This document shows, in pieces, positions 24,421 to 35,145 of a stretch of DNA of 64,000 nucleotides. Numbering within the stretch: position 1 is the stretch's first letter; each line of letters starts with the position of its first letter. The stretch covers positions 620,001 to 684,000 of the forward strand of contig JAPVLO010000277.1 of the NCBI GenBank assembly GCA_027257055.1, in the 5' to 3' direction. The notes beneath the pieces were generated by a model, which saw only the letters and a list, made by a program, of their open reading frames with translations, was not told where the DNA came from and made no database searches. This stretch comes from Cephalopachus bancanus. Lineage: Eukaryota > Chordata > Mammalia > Primates > Tarsiidae. The translations under genes were made by a program, and so were the position numbers.

Positions 24421-25925
24421 AACGCCGGGAAGCTCTCTATGTTGAAGGTATCCGTAACAGGAAAGCTTAAATGACTGGCCAGATGCTTCACCCTGGCACC
24501 CACAGAAGCACTGAGACCTCACAGAACCGTTTAATCAGACTTTTCTGAGTGGAGCACTGTCCGCCTGGAAATGGAACCATACTTTTGCCCCTTGTATGTT
24601 CCTCCTAGGTAACACTGATGGGACGCATCTTGCTCCAGAGAACACTTCTGGTCAAGAAAAAGGCGGATTTTGTGTTAATGAACTCAGTCTCTCTTTATTA
24701 AGACAAACTAACCTTTATTTTTTTGCTTTTTTATGACGAAGGGAGTGTCCCCGGGCACATTAGGGTCGTTTCCCACAACCTGAGGGATAAGGGTAAGCCA
24801 ATTCGAGCAGGCCAAGCTTGCAGGGTTGTAGTGACCACCTCATGTGGGGACAGGAAGAAGAGATTCATTGCGGCCATGATGTAAAGTCGTAGGAAGCCAA
24901 ATGGGGATGGAGTTGTTGGAACCTGCCCACCTGTCCTCGGCCCCAGCAGACCTCAGGCAATGGGGAGGAAAGGGACTTCCTGATCACAGGGAAGCTCTGG
25001 GAAACAGTTGAGTTGGAGGGATCAAAGCCCAGCGAAGGTTTCTAGGGGTGCGGTGGGAGGGAAGGACGTTATGAGAAGAAGGTGGGTGTGCAGAGCAGAA
25101 TGCAAGGCAGTCAGGTGTGTTGCAACTGGTTCTGTGATGGCCAAGAGCACCTTGCTGGCTAAAGTTCCCACCGAGGGTACAACTGGTGTCCATAAAACCG
25201 CATCATTGCTCAGGGTCCTGCACTAAGAAGCTGCTATGGAAAGGACAGAAAGAGTACAGCTGATGAAGTTGCTGGCTCAGAACTGACCGTGGGAAACCAT
25301 TATATCCGTTCCCTTATCTCCACGTAAAACTGCAAAAACTGCCACAAAATGGTAGGGAAAGTCAATTTTTACCTTTGTTTTATGAATCCCAGTGGAGGAT
25401 CCAAAATCTCCCCAGGTAATGTGCTTTGATGTCTTTCCATCATAATGCCTGGGAAGTTCTTTCTTATATTAAGTTTATAACTTTTTGGGTGCAGTTTAAT
25501 CCTACTAGTGAAGGTCTTTCCTGATAGCTGAAAGATGTCTTTGTATATACATATCTATTAATTCTTAGACACATGAATTTAGTTTTTAAAAATGCATATT
25601 CAAAACTTATGATTAATGCAATAACTTGACAGGGTATTTTTAAAGATAAAAATAAAGAAGGCTATTTAAAAATGTAATATCTGAACTTGAAAATCCAAAG
25701 GTAGGAAAGAATAGAAGGGCACCATAAAAAGAGAAAGTGGTGATCTAAAAAGAAATATCTGAAAGGCATAAAGCAAAAGGAAAAGGCATGGAGATTATGG
25801 GTGAAAGATAATAGGCAGGGAGAACATTTCCAGGACAACTTGCATTTAAACAGCAGGCATTCCAGAAAGAAAGAAGGTAACTGATGGAGGAAAAAATCAG
25901 TAAGATTAAAATAACGAGAATACAT
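24421..25925. other. Unassigned stretch
   Basis: No gene seen. Positions 25660-25920 are A-rich and purine-rich, and could be part of the L1 that follows. Confidence 0.35.
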
Positions 25926-26099
25926 ATACATAGATGAAGTAGTAACCCAATAAAACTGTTAAAGTCCAGAGAATAGAAAAAAATGATCCATGAGCAAATG
26001 AAAACATACTCAAGCCACACAGTAACCGAGGGTCTACTGCACCGACATCAGCAAGAGGTTGAATAAGCGGTTTTTGAGTCTTCCTTCTTACGTGGACGT

Positions 26100-27900
26100 A
26101 CCAAGTAAATGTCAACACACAGATCAATTTTCTCTGAGGGACCACCAGAAACTAGTGGAGATACTGCTGCCCACCAAGCAACTGAGAAAACATTCACATG
26201 AAAACAGGCGGGAAGAGCTGAGACACACTCTGGCCATCAACCCCACCCCGGGGGCAGCACCTTGCCACTGGGAAGGAATTCCAGATCCCAGCTTCTTCCC
26301 GGAGAGCCAACGGTTTAGAATGCACGTATTCCCCGTGGTCCAGGAGGGTTGGCAAATGCAGAGCCCCATCCACTACCAGAGCCGAGCCGCTGGGGGCCAG
26401 GCCCTCGAGTGAGAACTGTGCGACCTGGGGCAAACCCCTGGCTCTGTGGTTCCTGCCCAAGACTTTGGCTCCCAAATCACCCAGCTTTGGGTTGATGGGG
26501 CTGGGTGTTTGCAAGTCTCCCTGAATCGCAGAGACGAAAGGGAGGTTTTAAACAGGTTTGCAGGCGCTTTCAGTAGCTACCCCCTTGGTTCCGTACGGAA
26601 GGAGCAGGCAAAATGCCCAGCTCCCCCTTTCTGCCCGGCAGGGATGAGTTTACTCATTTTCCCATCGGCTGCCTGAGACGTGGACTTCTCACTAGCCTGC
26701 ATCTGGAAGCCAAAGGGGCAGGGTGATGCGCAGACCTCTGGGAGCCCAAACAGGAGCGTGGACACTGGCTGTGCCTTCTCCTCCTCCCCACTCTACCGGG
26801 CGATCATACTAGGTTTCCAGCTTCTCTCTGGAGGGAGTTTGTCCATGCATCAAACGCAAGTCCCGAGCTCCCACCCGCCGGTTCCTAAATCACTTAGCTC
26901 TGGGAGTGGGTGAGGCTCTGTGTTTGCGAGTCTTCTGAGACCAAAAGAACAAATGAGAGGTAGTTTTAAAGAGGCGCCTGAGCACTTCCAGTGGGCATTC
27001 TCCCAGCTTCAGCACAGAGAGAACAGGCAAAAACTCGCGGCTCCCAGTTTGTTTCCGGAAGGAGTTTGTCTACACACTCTCCAAGCTGCTGCCAGAGGGT
27101 TGACCATCTAACTAGCCTGCTCCCATAGGAGCTCATGGAGCGGGCGGGCACTTCCTTTCCTTGTCCCACACGTGGCTTGCTCTCGCAGCAAAGCCAGATC
27201 TCCAGCTTCTCCCTGGAAGGAGCCTGTCCAAACATCGAGGGCCCCGTGGTTTACAGTTCTCACTCAAGGGACTGGCTGCTAACTGATTTCGCTCTGGGGG
27301 TGGATGGGGGGCTCTGCATTTGTGAACCCTCCGGGACCACAGGGAACAAAGACAACGTTCTAAACAGGCCCGGGGGGCACCACGTGAGGGTGCCCTCCCT
27401 ATCAGTGCAGAGGGAGCAGGCAAAAACTCCCAGCTCCCAGTTTCTCCCCAGAATGGATTTGACTGGACACCTAAAATCCTGACTTTCCCAGTGGCTGCCT
27501 GTGAATCGGAGCTTGAATGAGCTGGTATCCAGGAGCTGACAAAGCAGGCAACCAGAATTTCTTTGGGAACCTGAACAAGCTTGTGGACACTGCCCCACAG
27601 TCCCTCCTTCTGGCTCACTCTAGAGATAGTCAAGTATGCAGCTAACCTGTCTGTGTCTGAGAGAAAACAGAACAGATGTACACTAGGAGTCTGAGGAAGA
27701 AAAACAGCAAATCAACAGGCTGAAAGAGTGTGCAGTCCGCATGGGAGAATGCAAAGGGATCCATCTGAAATCAGAAGTTAATTAAAAAAAAACGTTAGGG
27801 GCAGAAAAAAAGTATCGTTACACACATAGAAACCTCCATAAGACTACAGGCAGATTTTCAACAGAAACCCTAAGGACCAGGAGGGAGTTGTGTCATGTTT
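26100..27900 (+). mobile_element. L1 5' region with tandem monomers and ORF1 remnants
   Basis: Three diverged units of roughly 390-420 bases share the landmark 'gagcaggcaaaaactccc' (near 26601, 27022, 27412) and the landmark 'ccagcttctc...ggag' (near 26817, 27202). A further partial unit at about 26290-26420 is inverted. After the array come 'aaaacagcaaatcaacaggc' (27703) and 'cgttaggggcag', 'acctccataagactacaggc', 'agattttcaacagaaaccct' (27790-27880), which resemble the start and the C-terminal coding part of L1 ORF1. The L1 assignment rests on those two landmarks. The monomer array itself I recognise only as a promoter-like 5' UTR by position. Confidence 0.55.
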
Positions 27901-28320
27901 TAAAAATGTTGAGCATTTATTGCTTTTACTTATTTAGATATTTGTCTCCCCGTGCATCTTATACATATTTCCAATTCACTACACTTCTCAGTGTCTAGAA
28001 AAGAAAATGTACTCAAAAAATTTACTAAATGAAAGAGCAAACTATTTGGATGCTTTCCTCTGAGAGTTTATTGATGCATATCCACCAGCACGAAATAAGG
28101 GATTTTGGAGATTCTGTACATCTCAAGCTGAGTCGCTTTCTGTGAGGTCATGAGTAGCATTTTGGGGGTTGATTTTGCCACACACAAAAATAAATGTTCC
28201 AACGGGCTGGCATGGGTGCCAAGACCTCAGCCCTCTGGCTCAGCCACTTCTCCAAAAAATCCTACCCCTGGATCGGTGATGTAGCCCGAGAAAACAGGCA
28301 GGTGGCCGGCTCTGGCTTCT
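27901..28320. other. 3' flank of SPAG11
   Basis: AT-rich downstream flank of the last recognised SPAG11 exon. The only recognised element is the candidate poly(A) signal at 28067-28072. Confidence 0.4.
28067..28072 (-). promoter_or_regulatory. SPAG11: Candidate poly(A) signal for SPAG11
   Basis: AATAAA on the minus strand, about 250 bases after the SPAG11 stop codon. Chosen by position; no downstream element was tested. Confidence 0.4.
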
Positions 28321-28457
28321 CTACCAGGTTCTGGGCAAGCAGCAGGCCATTTTCTTTTTGGAGCAGTAGCCCACTTGTGTCTCTAGGTAATTACAGTATT
28401 CTTGACAGACGCCTTCACTTCTCTTGCAGTTCACAACTTTGAAATCTGATTCAGGTT
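28321..28457 (-). CDS. SPAG11: SPAG11 defensin-domain exon (last exon)
   Basis: This exon encodes the beta-defensin-like domain of sperm-associated antigen 11 (EP2/HE2), a secreted epididymal peptide that coats sperm and is antimicrobial in studied species. After a clear acceptor (ttctttatgcag) the frame reads EPESDFKVVNCKRSEG and onward to a TAG at 28323-28321. Cysteines follow C-X6-C-X3-C-X9-C-X6-CC, with CKRSEGVC, CQEYC, ETQVGYC and CSKKKMACC visible. This matches the isoform of human SPAG11 whose domain contains QEYCNYMETQVGYC, as I recall it. Phase 1 joins it to the exon at 29584-29736. The other defensin-like exon known in human SPAG11 (with CRMQQGICRLFFC) was not found on either strand here; it may be diverged, lost or outside the window. 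Confidence 0.9.
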
Positions 28458-29583
28458 CTGCATAAAGAAATGTCTGCCGTCAGCCTCTGAAGACCATCTC
28501 AAGGGTCAAACAGTGGTCATTTTAGCACTGAGGGGGATGTCAACGGGAAGGAAATAGCTTTCCGTGGCACAGCAACTTGAGTTCCACGCTGCAAAAGCAA
28601 CTCCGGATACATAGCTCTGCTCTTTCTAAATCTTTTCTTAACCAAACAGGAACAATATTCCTGCCTTATAGAAATGGTGTTGGATGAAATGACGCGCGCC
28701 TACAGTGTCGGTATCTGTGGTGCAATAATTGTGCTTTCTTTTTCCCTTCCCTTGGGAGGAGAACCAGACTAGTGAGTCATTTGGAACCGAGACCCAAATC
28801 AAAAGGGACAGAATATGGGTAGGATCCTGCAGGGTTGAATCTTTAAAGGCTGCCCTGCTGGGTTTCACCAGCAGCGTGCCAATACCCTCCTGTGCTCCTT
28901 GCTCTTGTCCGTCGGGCTTCTGACCTACTTCTGTCTGTTTCAGTGTCAACAATGTGTTTGGGATTAAGGATGCATCTTGGCAACTACCGTCTCCCCCAGG
29001 CCCTTATGCATTCGAAACGGGCCTGGCAGGAACTTCGGGGCAGAACAAGAGCCTGGCTCTGACGGGAGGAGTTCAGAAGAGTGTCCGGGGGCTCATGGCC
29101 CTTGTCATTCCCCGCTCTTCTCCTCACCCTGAGAGACTAACGGCACTGTCTACTCTCGGGGCTCATCTCCACCTCCCCGGCACCTCATTTGGCACCTGGC
29201 AATCAGCAGGCGTGAGTAGATCCCTGTGACGTGAATGATTTCCAAGGGCGAGGGGGCAGGGTTCCAAGTGGCAAGGGAGGCTGTTTTACAGGTCTCCTCT
29301 GGCTACTCTGATGGGTGAAGTCATCATTACAGACTCGGCCCTGGATAATCTGCCTCTTGGCCCCCCGGCATGCCTGTGTCTCATGAGCCCGTCAGTGATC
29401 CAGCCCCAGGGGAGGCTGCAAGACCCCAGTGGCCTTCCCAAAGGACAGGGCAGCCCGAGCCCCCCACCAGCCCCAAACAATTACTGCTCACCGCCCTCGT
29501 GGGCAGAGACACCTCCGCCTCTGCTCGTTCATACCACATTTCTGGAGCAGACGACTGGTCACGTGTTCTGGTCCCGGGCTCAC
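28458..29583 (-). other. SPAG11: SPAG11 intron 2
   Basis: Begins GTGAGC (minus, 29583) and ends TTCTTTATGCAG. I searched it for a second defensin-type exon and found none with the right cysteine spacing. Confidence 0.7.
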
Positions 29584-29736
29584 CTTTATAAGGGGGCGTG
29601 CGCGGTGGTAAGAACTCGCGTTTCACTGGGTGGCGTAGTGCGTGAGACCCGTTCGTTCCTTGACCGAGAGATCCTTCCTCGAGTCTTCGGGGAGCCTCAG
29701 GGCCCAAGTGGTTGACGTCTGGGGCTCTGGACAGTC
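29584..29736 (-). CDS. SPAG11: SPAG11 propeptide exon
   Basis: The exon opens after 'cgcttccctag' and ends AAAG|GTGAGC. Its 51 codons encode the pro-region: LSRAPDVNHLGPEA, then GQGTNGSHALRHPVKREF and LPPRTPPYK. The human protein has the equivalent VNHSATEA, GQGTNG, LRHAVKRD and LPPRTPPYQ. The KR pair in HPVKRE is the expected proprotein-convertase cleavage site that frees the defensin part. Length and phase (1 at both ends) fit exact joining to the exons at 30265-30325 and 28321-28457, giving a precursor of 116 residues. Confidence 0.9.
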
Positions 29737-30264
29737 CTAGGGAAGCGGAAATACTCAGCAGAGCATGTTCTGAGCTCTCCACTGGGCAGACCTGTGAGGG
29801 TGAGGCACCTGCACCCTAAGGTTGGGTGCACGTGGACGATGGGACGGGGGGTGAGTTGGGACGGGTGCCAGTGTGTGCGCATCTGTGCATGTGTGTGCAG
29901 AGAGGAGAAGGCGGGTGGCGTGTGAGAAGCGTGTGCCGTGAGCATTGAGTCAGCCAACTGGGCGTTGGTCTCCGACGTTACCAGTGGGGTAGCTGAGATT
30001 CCCTGGAGCGTAATGTCCTCTCTAAGGAGAAGGGGAACATCAAAAGAATAAGAAAATGGGAGTCGGAGGAGGGACCCTCTGCCTCGCCCTGGCATCTTCA
30101 CGGTGTCACTGACAAAGCCAGCCCAGAGACTCCGGCCCAAAAGCTCCGTCAGGGACCCGCGCTCCCAGGACTCGGTGTCTCCCTGCCCAGCCTAGACTCC
30201 CACACCCACAGCGGCCATCGCAGAGAGGTCCTGGCCCCCAGGCCAGGTCGCCTTTCCACCCTAC
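29737..30264 (-). other. SPAG11: SPAG11 intron 1
   Basis: A short intron of 528 bases, GTAGGG at the 5' end and CCCTAG at the 3' end. No repeat recognised. Confidence 0.75.
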
Positions 30265-30325
30265 CTGGGAAGAGAAGGGCCACCAGGAGAAGGCTGGCGA
30301 AGGGCGGGAGGAGTTGCGGCTTCAT
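30265..30325 (-). CDS. SPAG11: SPAG11 first coding exon (signal peptide)
   Basis: The start is the ATG at 30325-30323, followed by KPQLLPPFASLLLVALLFP and the first base of a glycine codon, then GTAGGG. It is a typical secretory leader with a leucine-rich core and matches human SPAG11 (...SLLLVALLFPG) residue for residue at the end. It directs the precursor to the secretory pathway. No in-frame alternative start closer to the donor would leave a full leader. Upstream sequence (30326-30350) is purine-rich 5' UTR or promoter. Confidence 0.92.
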
Positions 30326-30751
30326 GGCTGCAGAGGGAACTAAGAGCAGGGAGGGCGGAGAGACAGGCGGCGGGCTTCCTTTATGAGCAGGGCTGGGCGC
30401 GTGTGCCCGGCGTGTGGGAAGACCGCGCTGCAGAATGACTCCTCGGTCTCAAAGAACACATGGACGGGCTCCCGTCCCACGGCTGGTGGGACAAACACTT
30501 GGGCCATATTTTTCAGGAAGGACATAATACGCCTGAATGCCTCAGGTGGGTTTGGTGAATAGGCAGGAACGGGAAACAGAAGAACAACAAGCAAAAAGGT
30601 GAAAGGCGTGGAGGGGCAGAATAAATATGTCATTCCGGTAAAATCACCGCTTTCCTCAAGTTCCCAGGTGCTTCTCAATAGCCCCTGGTTGCTCATTAGA
30701 ACAGTGACATAAGGGAAGCTTCCATGGTGTTTCTATCCTGTCTGCTGGACA
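30326..30751. other. Region upstream of SPAG11
   Basis: This should hold the SPAG11 promoter on the minus strand. A minus-strand TATTTA lies near 30622 and a minus frame of 118 codons (30340-30696) overlaps it, but neither is convincing. Confidence 0.35.
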
Positions 30752-31006
30752 TGGTTTTTTTTTTTTGAGTTGGAGTCTCACTCTGTCGCCCAGACTGGAG
30801 TGCAGTGGCCGCTCCCAGCCACCGCAGCCTCGACTTGCTGGGCTCCGGCGATCCTTCCGCCTCAGCCTTCCAAGTAGCCGGGATTACAGGCAGGTGCTAC
30901 CACGCCCGGCTAATTTTTTTATTTATTGTAGAGATGAGGTCTCGCTGCCCAGGTGGGTCTCGAACCCGTGGGCTCGGGCAATCCACTCACCTCAGTCTCC
31001 CAAAGG
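30752..31006 (-). repeat. Alu, antisense
   Basis: T10 then 'gagttggagtctcactctgtc' through 'cagtctcccaaaggcgatg'. Close to the local consensus, missing the last bases of the left arm. Confidence 0.92.
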
Positions 31007-31097
31007 CGATGTGTTTGTTTTATTACTAAAAAAAATATAAGACATACCAGATAGGACCTGGTTTTAGAAACTATCATCTCCTGATTGCTTTCTTTTT

Positions 31098-31366
31098 CTT
31101 TTGAGTTGAAGTCTCACTGTCGCCCAGGCTGGAGCGCAGTGGCACAATCATAGCTCAATCTTGGCTCAAGCTATCCTTCTGCCTCAGCCTCCCGAGTAGC
31201 TGGGACGCCAGTGTGCACACCTGGCTAATTTTGTTTTTTGAGTCTTTTGTAGAGATGAAGGCTCACTATGCTACCAGGCTGGTCTGGAAGTCCTGGGCTT
31301 AGGCAAGCCTCCCTCCTCAGCCTCCCAAAGTGCTGGGATTACGGGGGCGAGCCACTGCACCTGGCC
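31098..31366 (-). repeat. Older Alu, antisense
   Basis: 'gagttgaagtctcactgtcgc' to 'ccactgcacctggcctc'. The middle (ttttgttttttgagtcttttgtagagatg) is of the older AluJ kind, unlike its neighbour. Confidence 0.88.
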
Positions 31367-32535
31367 TCTTCTGAAGTTATACAGATAGTTTAGCCATTCA
31401 AAATGTTCGTTTCTGTTCTTTCTCCCCGCTACGTCTGTCTCCGTTTCTTTATCCCTTCACCCCTCCTTCGGCTCTCTTGACCCTCCCCCTTTCTACTTTG
31501 TTTGAGTTGCTTTCATTTTTCTCTCCCCTCTCTATTCTTTGCTTTCTCCCCGATGCCATCTGTTGATGCTACCGGGTCCAATTAAATTCTGCTTAAAAAG
31601 AAAAACACATATTCTGTAATTGGGTCTGGGTTTTCTCAGGTCGTGATAACTAAACAAATGCTCCCCTTCATCTTTTTTTCTTTTTCAACTGAGGATGAGT
31701 TTTTATTTGCTGCAGGATCTCAGGCATGCGTATAGCCCAGGCAATCTGCTTTGCACTTAACTAAAGTAGCACAGGCTTTGGCTCAAGAGTTTCATAATCA
31801 TATGGCCTCGTTGCAACATCATTCTGCATCCAATGTCACCTCAGTGGCTTCTGGAAAGGGTCGTGCTTATCTCATAGGTCTCATGTGCATGTACATTTTG
31901 GTCCAGACAGAGAAAATGTCTTAGGTGACTCGTATAAATGAAAACACACTCTGCCCGGAGAAAGGGGATGGCGGACGGAGAAAGAATCAGCCACCACAGC
32001 AGAAACTTGGGCATCTGGAGAGGCAACAAAATACATAAGGTTTGGAGGGGTGGAAGCGCGTGCACAAAAGCTGTCCCAGTAGCACTATGCGGCCATCACT
32101 ATTTTCTTGGTCTTGGGACAGAGTCTACACTATGAAGCCTGGAGGAATAGCCGTGGCAACATTCACTTTATTTTATTAAATCTTCCAATTCAAGGGGGGC
32201 ACCGGGGACACTGCAGAGATGGCCAGCCACTGGCCATTGACGAGTGTCCTTAATCACTCATTCCCCCGGATTCTGACCGTTGGATGTGGGAGGAACGTAG
32301 ACAGAAAGAGGTGGAGGGATGCTGTCGTCTCAACTCTACGTGAAGGTTTCTCTTGTTCTCTCACCTATACCCTCTTCGTACTTTCATGTTCTAGTCCAGT
32401 AGCTATTTCTTGCAGTTGTGTGTGTAATAATTTAAGCTTGTAATTGGGATCTTTTATAAAAGTGATGTAAATTTTAGAGCATACAGGCAACTTATTTCTA
32501 TATATGTGCATCTTTCCTATTAAAAAATACAAAAC
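31367..32535. other. Unassigned stretch
   Basis: Pyrimidine-rich near 31400-31560. No gene recognised. Confidence 0.35.
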
Positions 32536-32825
32536 ATAGCCGGGCTCGGTGGCTCAGCCTGTAATCCCACGCCTTTGGGAGGCTGAGGTGAGTGGATTGC
32601 CTGAGCCCGTGAGTTCGAGACCCGCCTGGGCGGCGAGACCTCATCTCTTCAATAAAATAAAAAAATCTGCCGGGCGTGGTAGCGCATGCCTGTAATTCCG
32701 GCTACTCGGAAGGCTGAGGCGGAAGGATCGCTGGAGCCCAGCAGGCGAGGCTGCGGTGGCCGGGAGCGGCCACTGCATTCCAGTCTGGGCGACCAAGTGA
32801 GACCCCAACAGAAAAAAAAAAAAAG
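32536..32825 (+). repeat. Alu, sense
   Basis: 'catagccgggctcggtggctcagcctgtaatccc' to an A13 tail. A good copy of the local consensus with small deletions in the middle. Confidence 0.93.
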
Positions 32826-33267
32826 TAGAAAACAAGACAAGCCCATCTTGCTATTCAGATATTAATAGTGATGAACCATGAATTGACATCCCGACTCGAA
32901 ATATAACAGCAGTTGAGTAACCACAACCCAGGTAAAGGAATTTTCTCATTCGTTAAAATCATTTGATCCAATTTAGTTGAAGAAACAGCCAAAAATAGTT
33001 ATGTCTAATTTCTCTGTCTAGGTCTTAAGATAAAATCAGCCCCTCTCCTACACTTCTGAAAAGAACAACCTTGAAAAAGAACCAGTGAAAAGCTATTTCT
33101 GATCTTTGATAGGCAAGAGCTGGCAAAGTCATAATAAAGGTGGTTAACGTTACATTTGTATCCTCTTCTGCCAGCTTTCTGTATCCTAGAGAAATAATTT
33201 AACAGTTCACCTGCCGAAAGCCACATCCATCCTGGGAGTCAGGGGAAGATGGCAGAAGCCACAAAAG

Positions 33268-33640
33268 ACTCTTCTAATCATTAGTTCAGACTCTTTTGAA
33301 CCAAGGCAAAATAAATGGTATTTTTTTTTTTTGAGTTGGAGTCTCACTCTGTCACCCAGACTGGAGTGCATGGTTGCTCCCGATCACCACAGCCTCGATC
33401 TGCTGGGCTCCCGGCGATCCTTCCGCCTCAGCTTCCAAGTAGCCGGAATTACAGGCTCGCGATACCACGCCCGGTTCATTTTTTGATTTATTGTAGAGAT
33501 GAGGTCTTGCTGCCCAGGCGGGTCTCAAACCCATGGGCTCAGGCAATCCACTCACCTCAGCCTCCCAAAGGCAATAAATAATATTTTTAAAAAGCAGCTT
33601 AGTATATGGAGTCTTGATTCATTTGAACTAAGTAGGTGGG
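33268..33640 (+). repeat. Duplicated segment, copy 1 (split by Alu)
   Basis: 'ctaatcattagttcagac...cttttgaaccaa' (33275-33306) and, beyond the Alu, 'tttttaaaaagcagctta' and 'cttgattcatttgaactaa' match 35028-35125. The two halves join across the Alu at the repeat 'aataaat(gg/aa)tatttt'. Confidence 0.8.
33319..33572 (-). repeat. Alu, antisense
   Basis: T12 then 'gagttggagtctcactctgtc' to 'cagcctcccaaaggc'. Flanked by 'aataaatggtatttt' and 'aataaataatatttt', the target duplication. Confidence 0.93.
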
Positions 33641-34499
33641 CTAGAGTAAAATGGTGGAGATTTCAATGCCAAAGATGCTCTGCCATGCATAGCCTGAAAG
33701 ATCTTATTGAAAAATGCAAATGTGCAGGGAATAAGATTTCCAACACCAGCACAACCTCTTTCTTGCCTCCTAAGTGGCATGTCATTAAATCCTGAAAAAT
33801 AGGAATGTGAGAAGGGAAACTATATTGGATCCCAACTGGGACCCAGAGATTTTTCTGTAGAATCAAATTTGGACTCTCCCATTGCATGATTAAATGACCA
33901 AGTGAAACTTTACCTGGATCAGACTCACCAAAGAGTAAAACCAAGATTCCTATGTAGACTTTTTATTCTTAAATTTTAGATTATAATGTGCTAACAAATC
34001 TGCAAGAATGCCTAGGATCTCATTTAGAAAGCCACAGATGCCCCTCTGGGAAAAAAAAGAACTTGATATATGGAAAAGATAGACACAAGTATCACAGCCC
34101 TCTTTGGAAAAAGAAGTCAAGAAGAATTATACGATATGAGAGAAAACTGCTTTTGAATAGTGGAAAAGGAATTGGCTCAGAGAATTGACCCAAACAATTC
34201 TCTACAGAGAATGGGTCATGACACTGTCTTTGGCACAAAGACACAGTTCAGCCTCAGTTTCCACACTGAAAAGTTGAGGATGAGACCACTTCCCATGACT
34301 AGTAACTCACATGGCATGATATCCATTGATGAGGAGGCACTGAGATCAGGTTGTCTTTCTTGCTTATTTTAGTAGCTGCTGACAAGTCCCTGGCAGGATA
34401 GGCTGGATCCCTACTGCCCTACATGTTTGCAGAACATGACGCTTCTCACTGACTAGCTGGACTTTCGTAGAGAGAAGCTTTTCCTCTTAAACGTCTGGT
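33641..34499. other. Unassigned stretch
   Basis: Frames of about 60-95 codons on both strands without a family match. Composition is even, and it could be the body of an old element or a retrocopy I cannot name. Confidence 0.3.
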
Positions 34500-34792
34500 T
34501 AGCCGGGCTCGGTGGCTCAGCCTGTAATCCCAGCACTTTGGGAGGCTGTGGTGAGTGGATTGCCTGAGCCTGCGGGTTCGAGACCCGCCCGGGCCACTTG
34601 GAGAGACCTCATCTCTACAATAAATCAAAAATTAGCCGGGCGTGGTAGCATGCGCCTGTAGTTCTAGCTACTCGGAAGGCTGAGGCGGAAGGATCGCCAG
34701 AGCCCAGCAGGTCGAGGCTGCGGTGGCCGGGAGCGGCCACTGCACTCCAATCTGGGCGATGGAATGAGACTCCGACTCAAAAAAAAAAAAGT
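34500..34792 (+). repeat. Alu, sense
   Basis: 'agccgggctcggtggctcagcctgtaatcccagc' to 'gactccgactc' plus A11. One of the best copies of the local consensus. 'gtctggtt' and 'gtttggtt' flank it. Confidence 0.95.
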
Positions 34793-34866
34793 TTGGTTAC
34801 CTTGAAATACAGTTTGAACAGAAAAGGCAGGTCACATGTTTTACTACTCCCCTCAACCTTTTATAT

Positions 34867-35018
34867 TTTTTCTTCGAGGCAGGGTCTCACTGTTTTCCAA
34901 GCTGGAGTCAGTGGCACAGTCATGGCTCACTGTGGTCTTGGCCTCCTGGGGCTCAAGAGGTCTTCCTGCCTCAACTTCTCAAGCACTGGGACTACAGGCC
35001 TGAGCCATGATGTTCCAT
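34867..35018 (-). repeat. Single-arm Alu (FLAM-like), antisense
   Basis: 'ttcttcgaggcagggtctcactg' to 'actacaggcctgagccatgat'. One arm, old. Confidence 0.75.
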
Positions 35019-35024
35019 TACACG

Positions 35025-35130
35025 ACTCCTCTAATCATTAGTTCAAAATCTTTTGAACCAATGCAACTAATAAATAGTGTTTTTAAAAACTGCTTAATCC
35101 ATGGAATCTTGATTCATTTGAGTTAGCCAA
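35025..35130 (+). repeat. Duplicated segment, copy 2
   Basis: 'cctctaatcattagttca', 'tcttttgaaccaatgca', 'tttttaaaaactgcttaat' and 'cttgattcatttgagtta' repeat copy 1 at 33268-33640, without the Alu. Confidence 0.8.
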
Positions 35131-35145
35131 TCATGGAGAAAAGTC

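Noticed and set aside
1..28000. Search for DEFB103, DEFB4 and alpha-defensin exons expected beyond SPAG11
   Set aside because: No Cys-Cys with correct upstream spacing was found on either strand by eye. They may lie outside the left edge.
29381..29715. Plus-strand frames of 73-134 codons across the SPAG11 propeptide exon
   Set aside because: These are opposite-strand shadows. The minus strand matches SPAG11 and has the GT-AG junctions.
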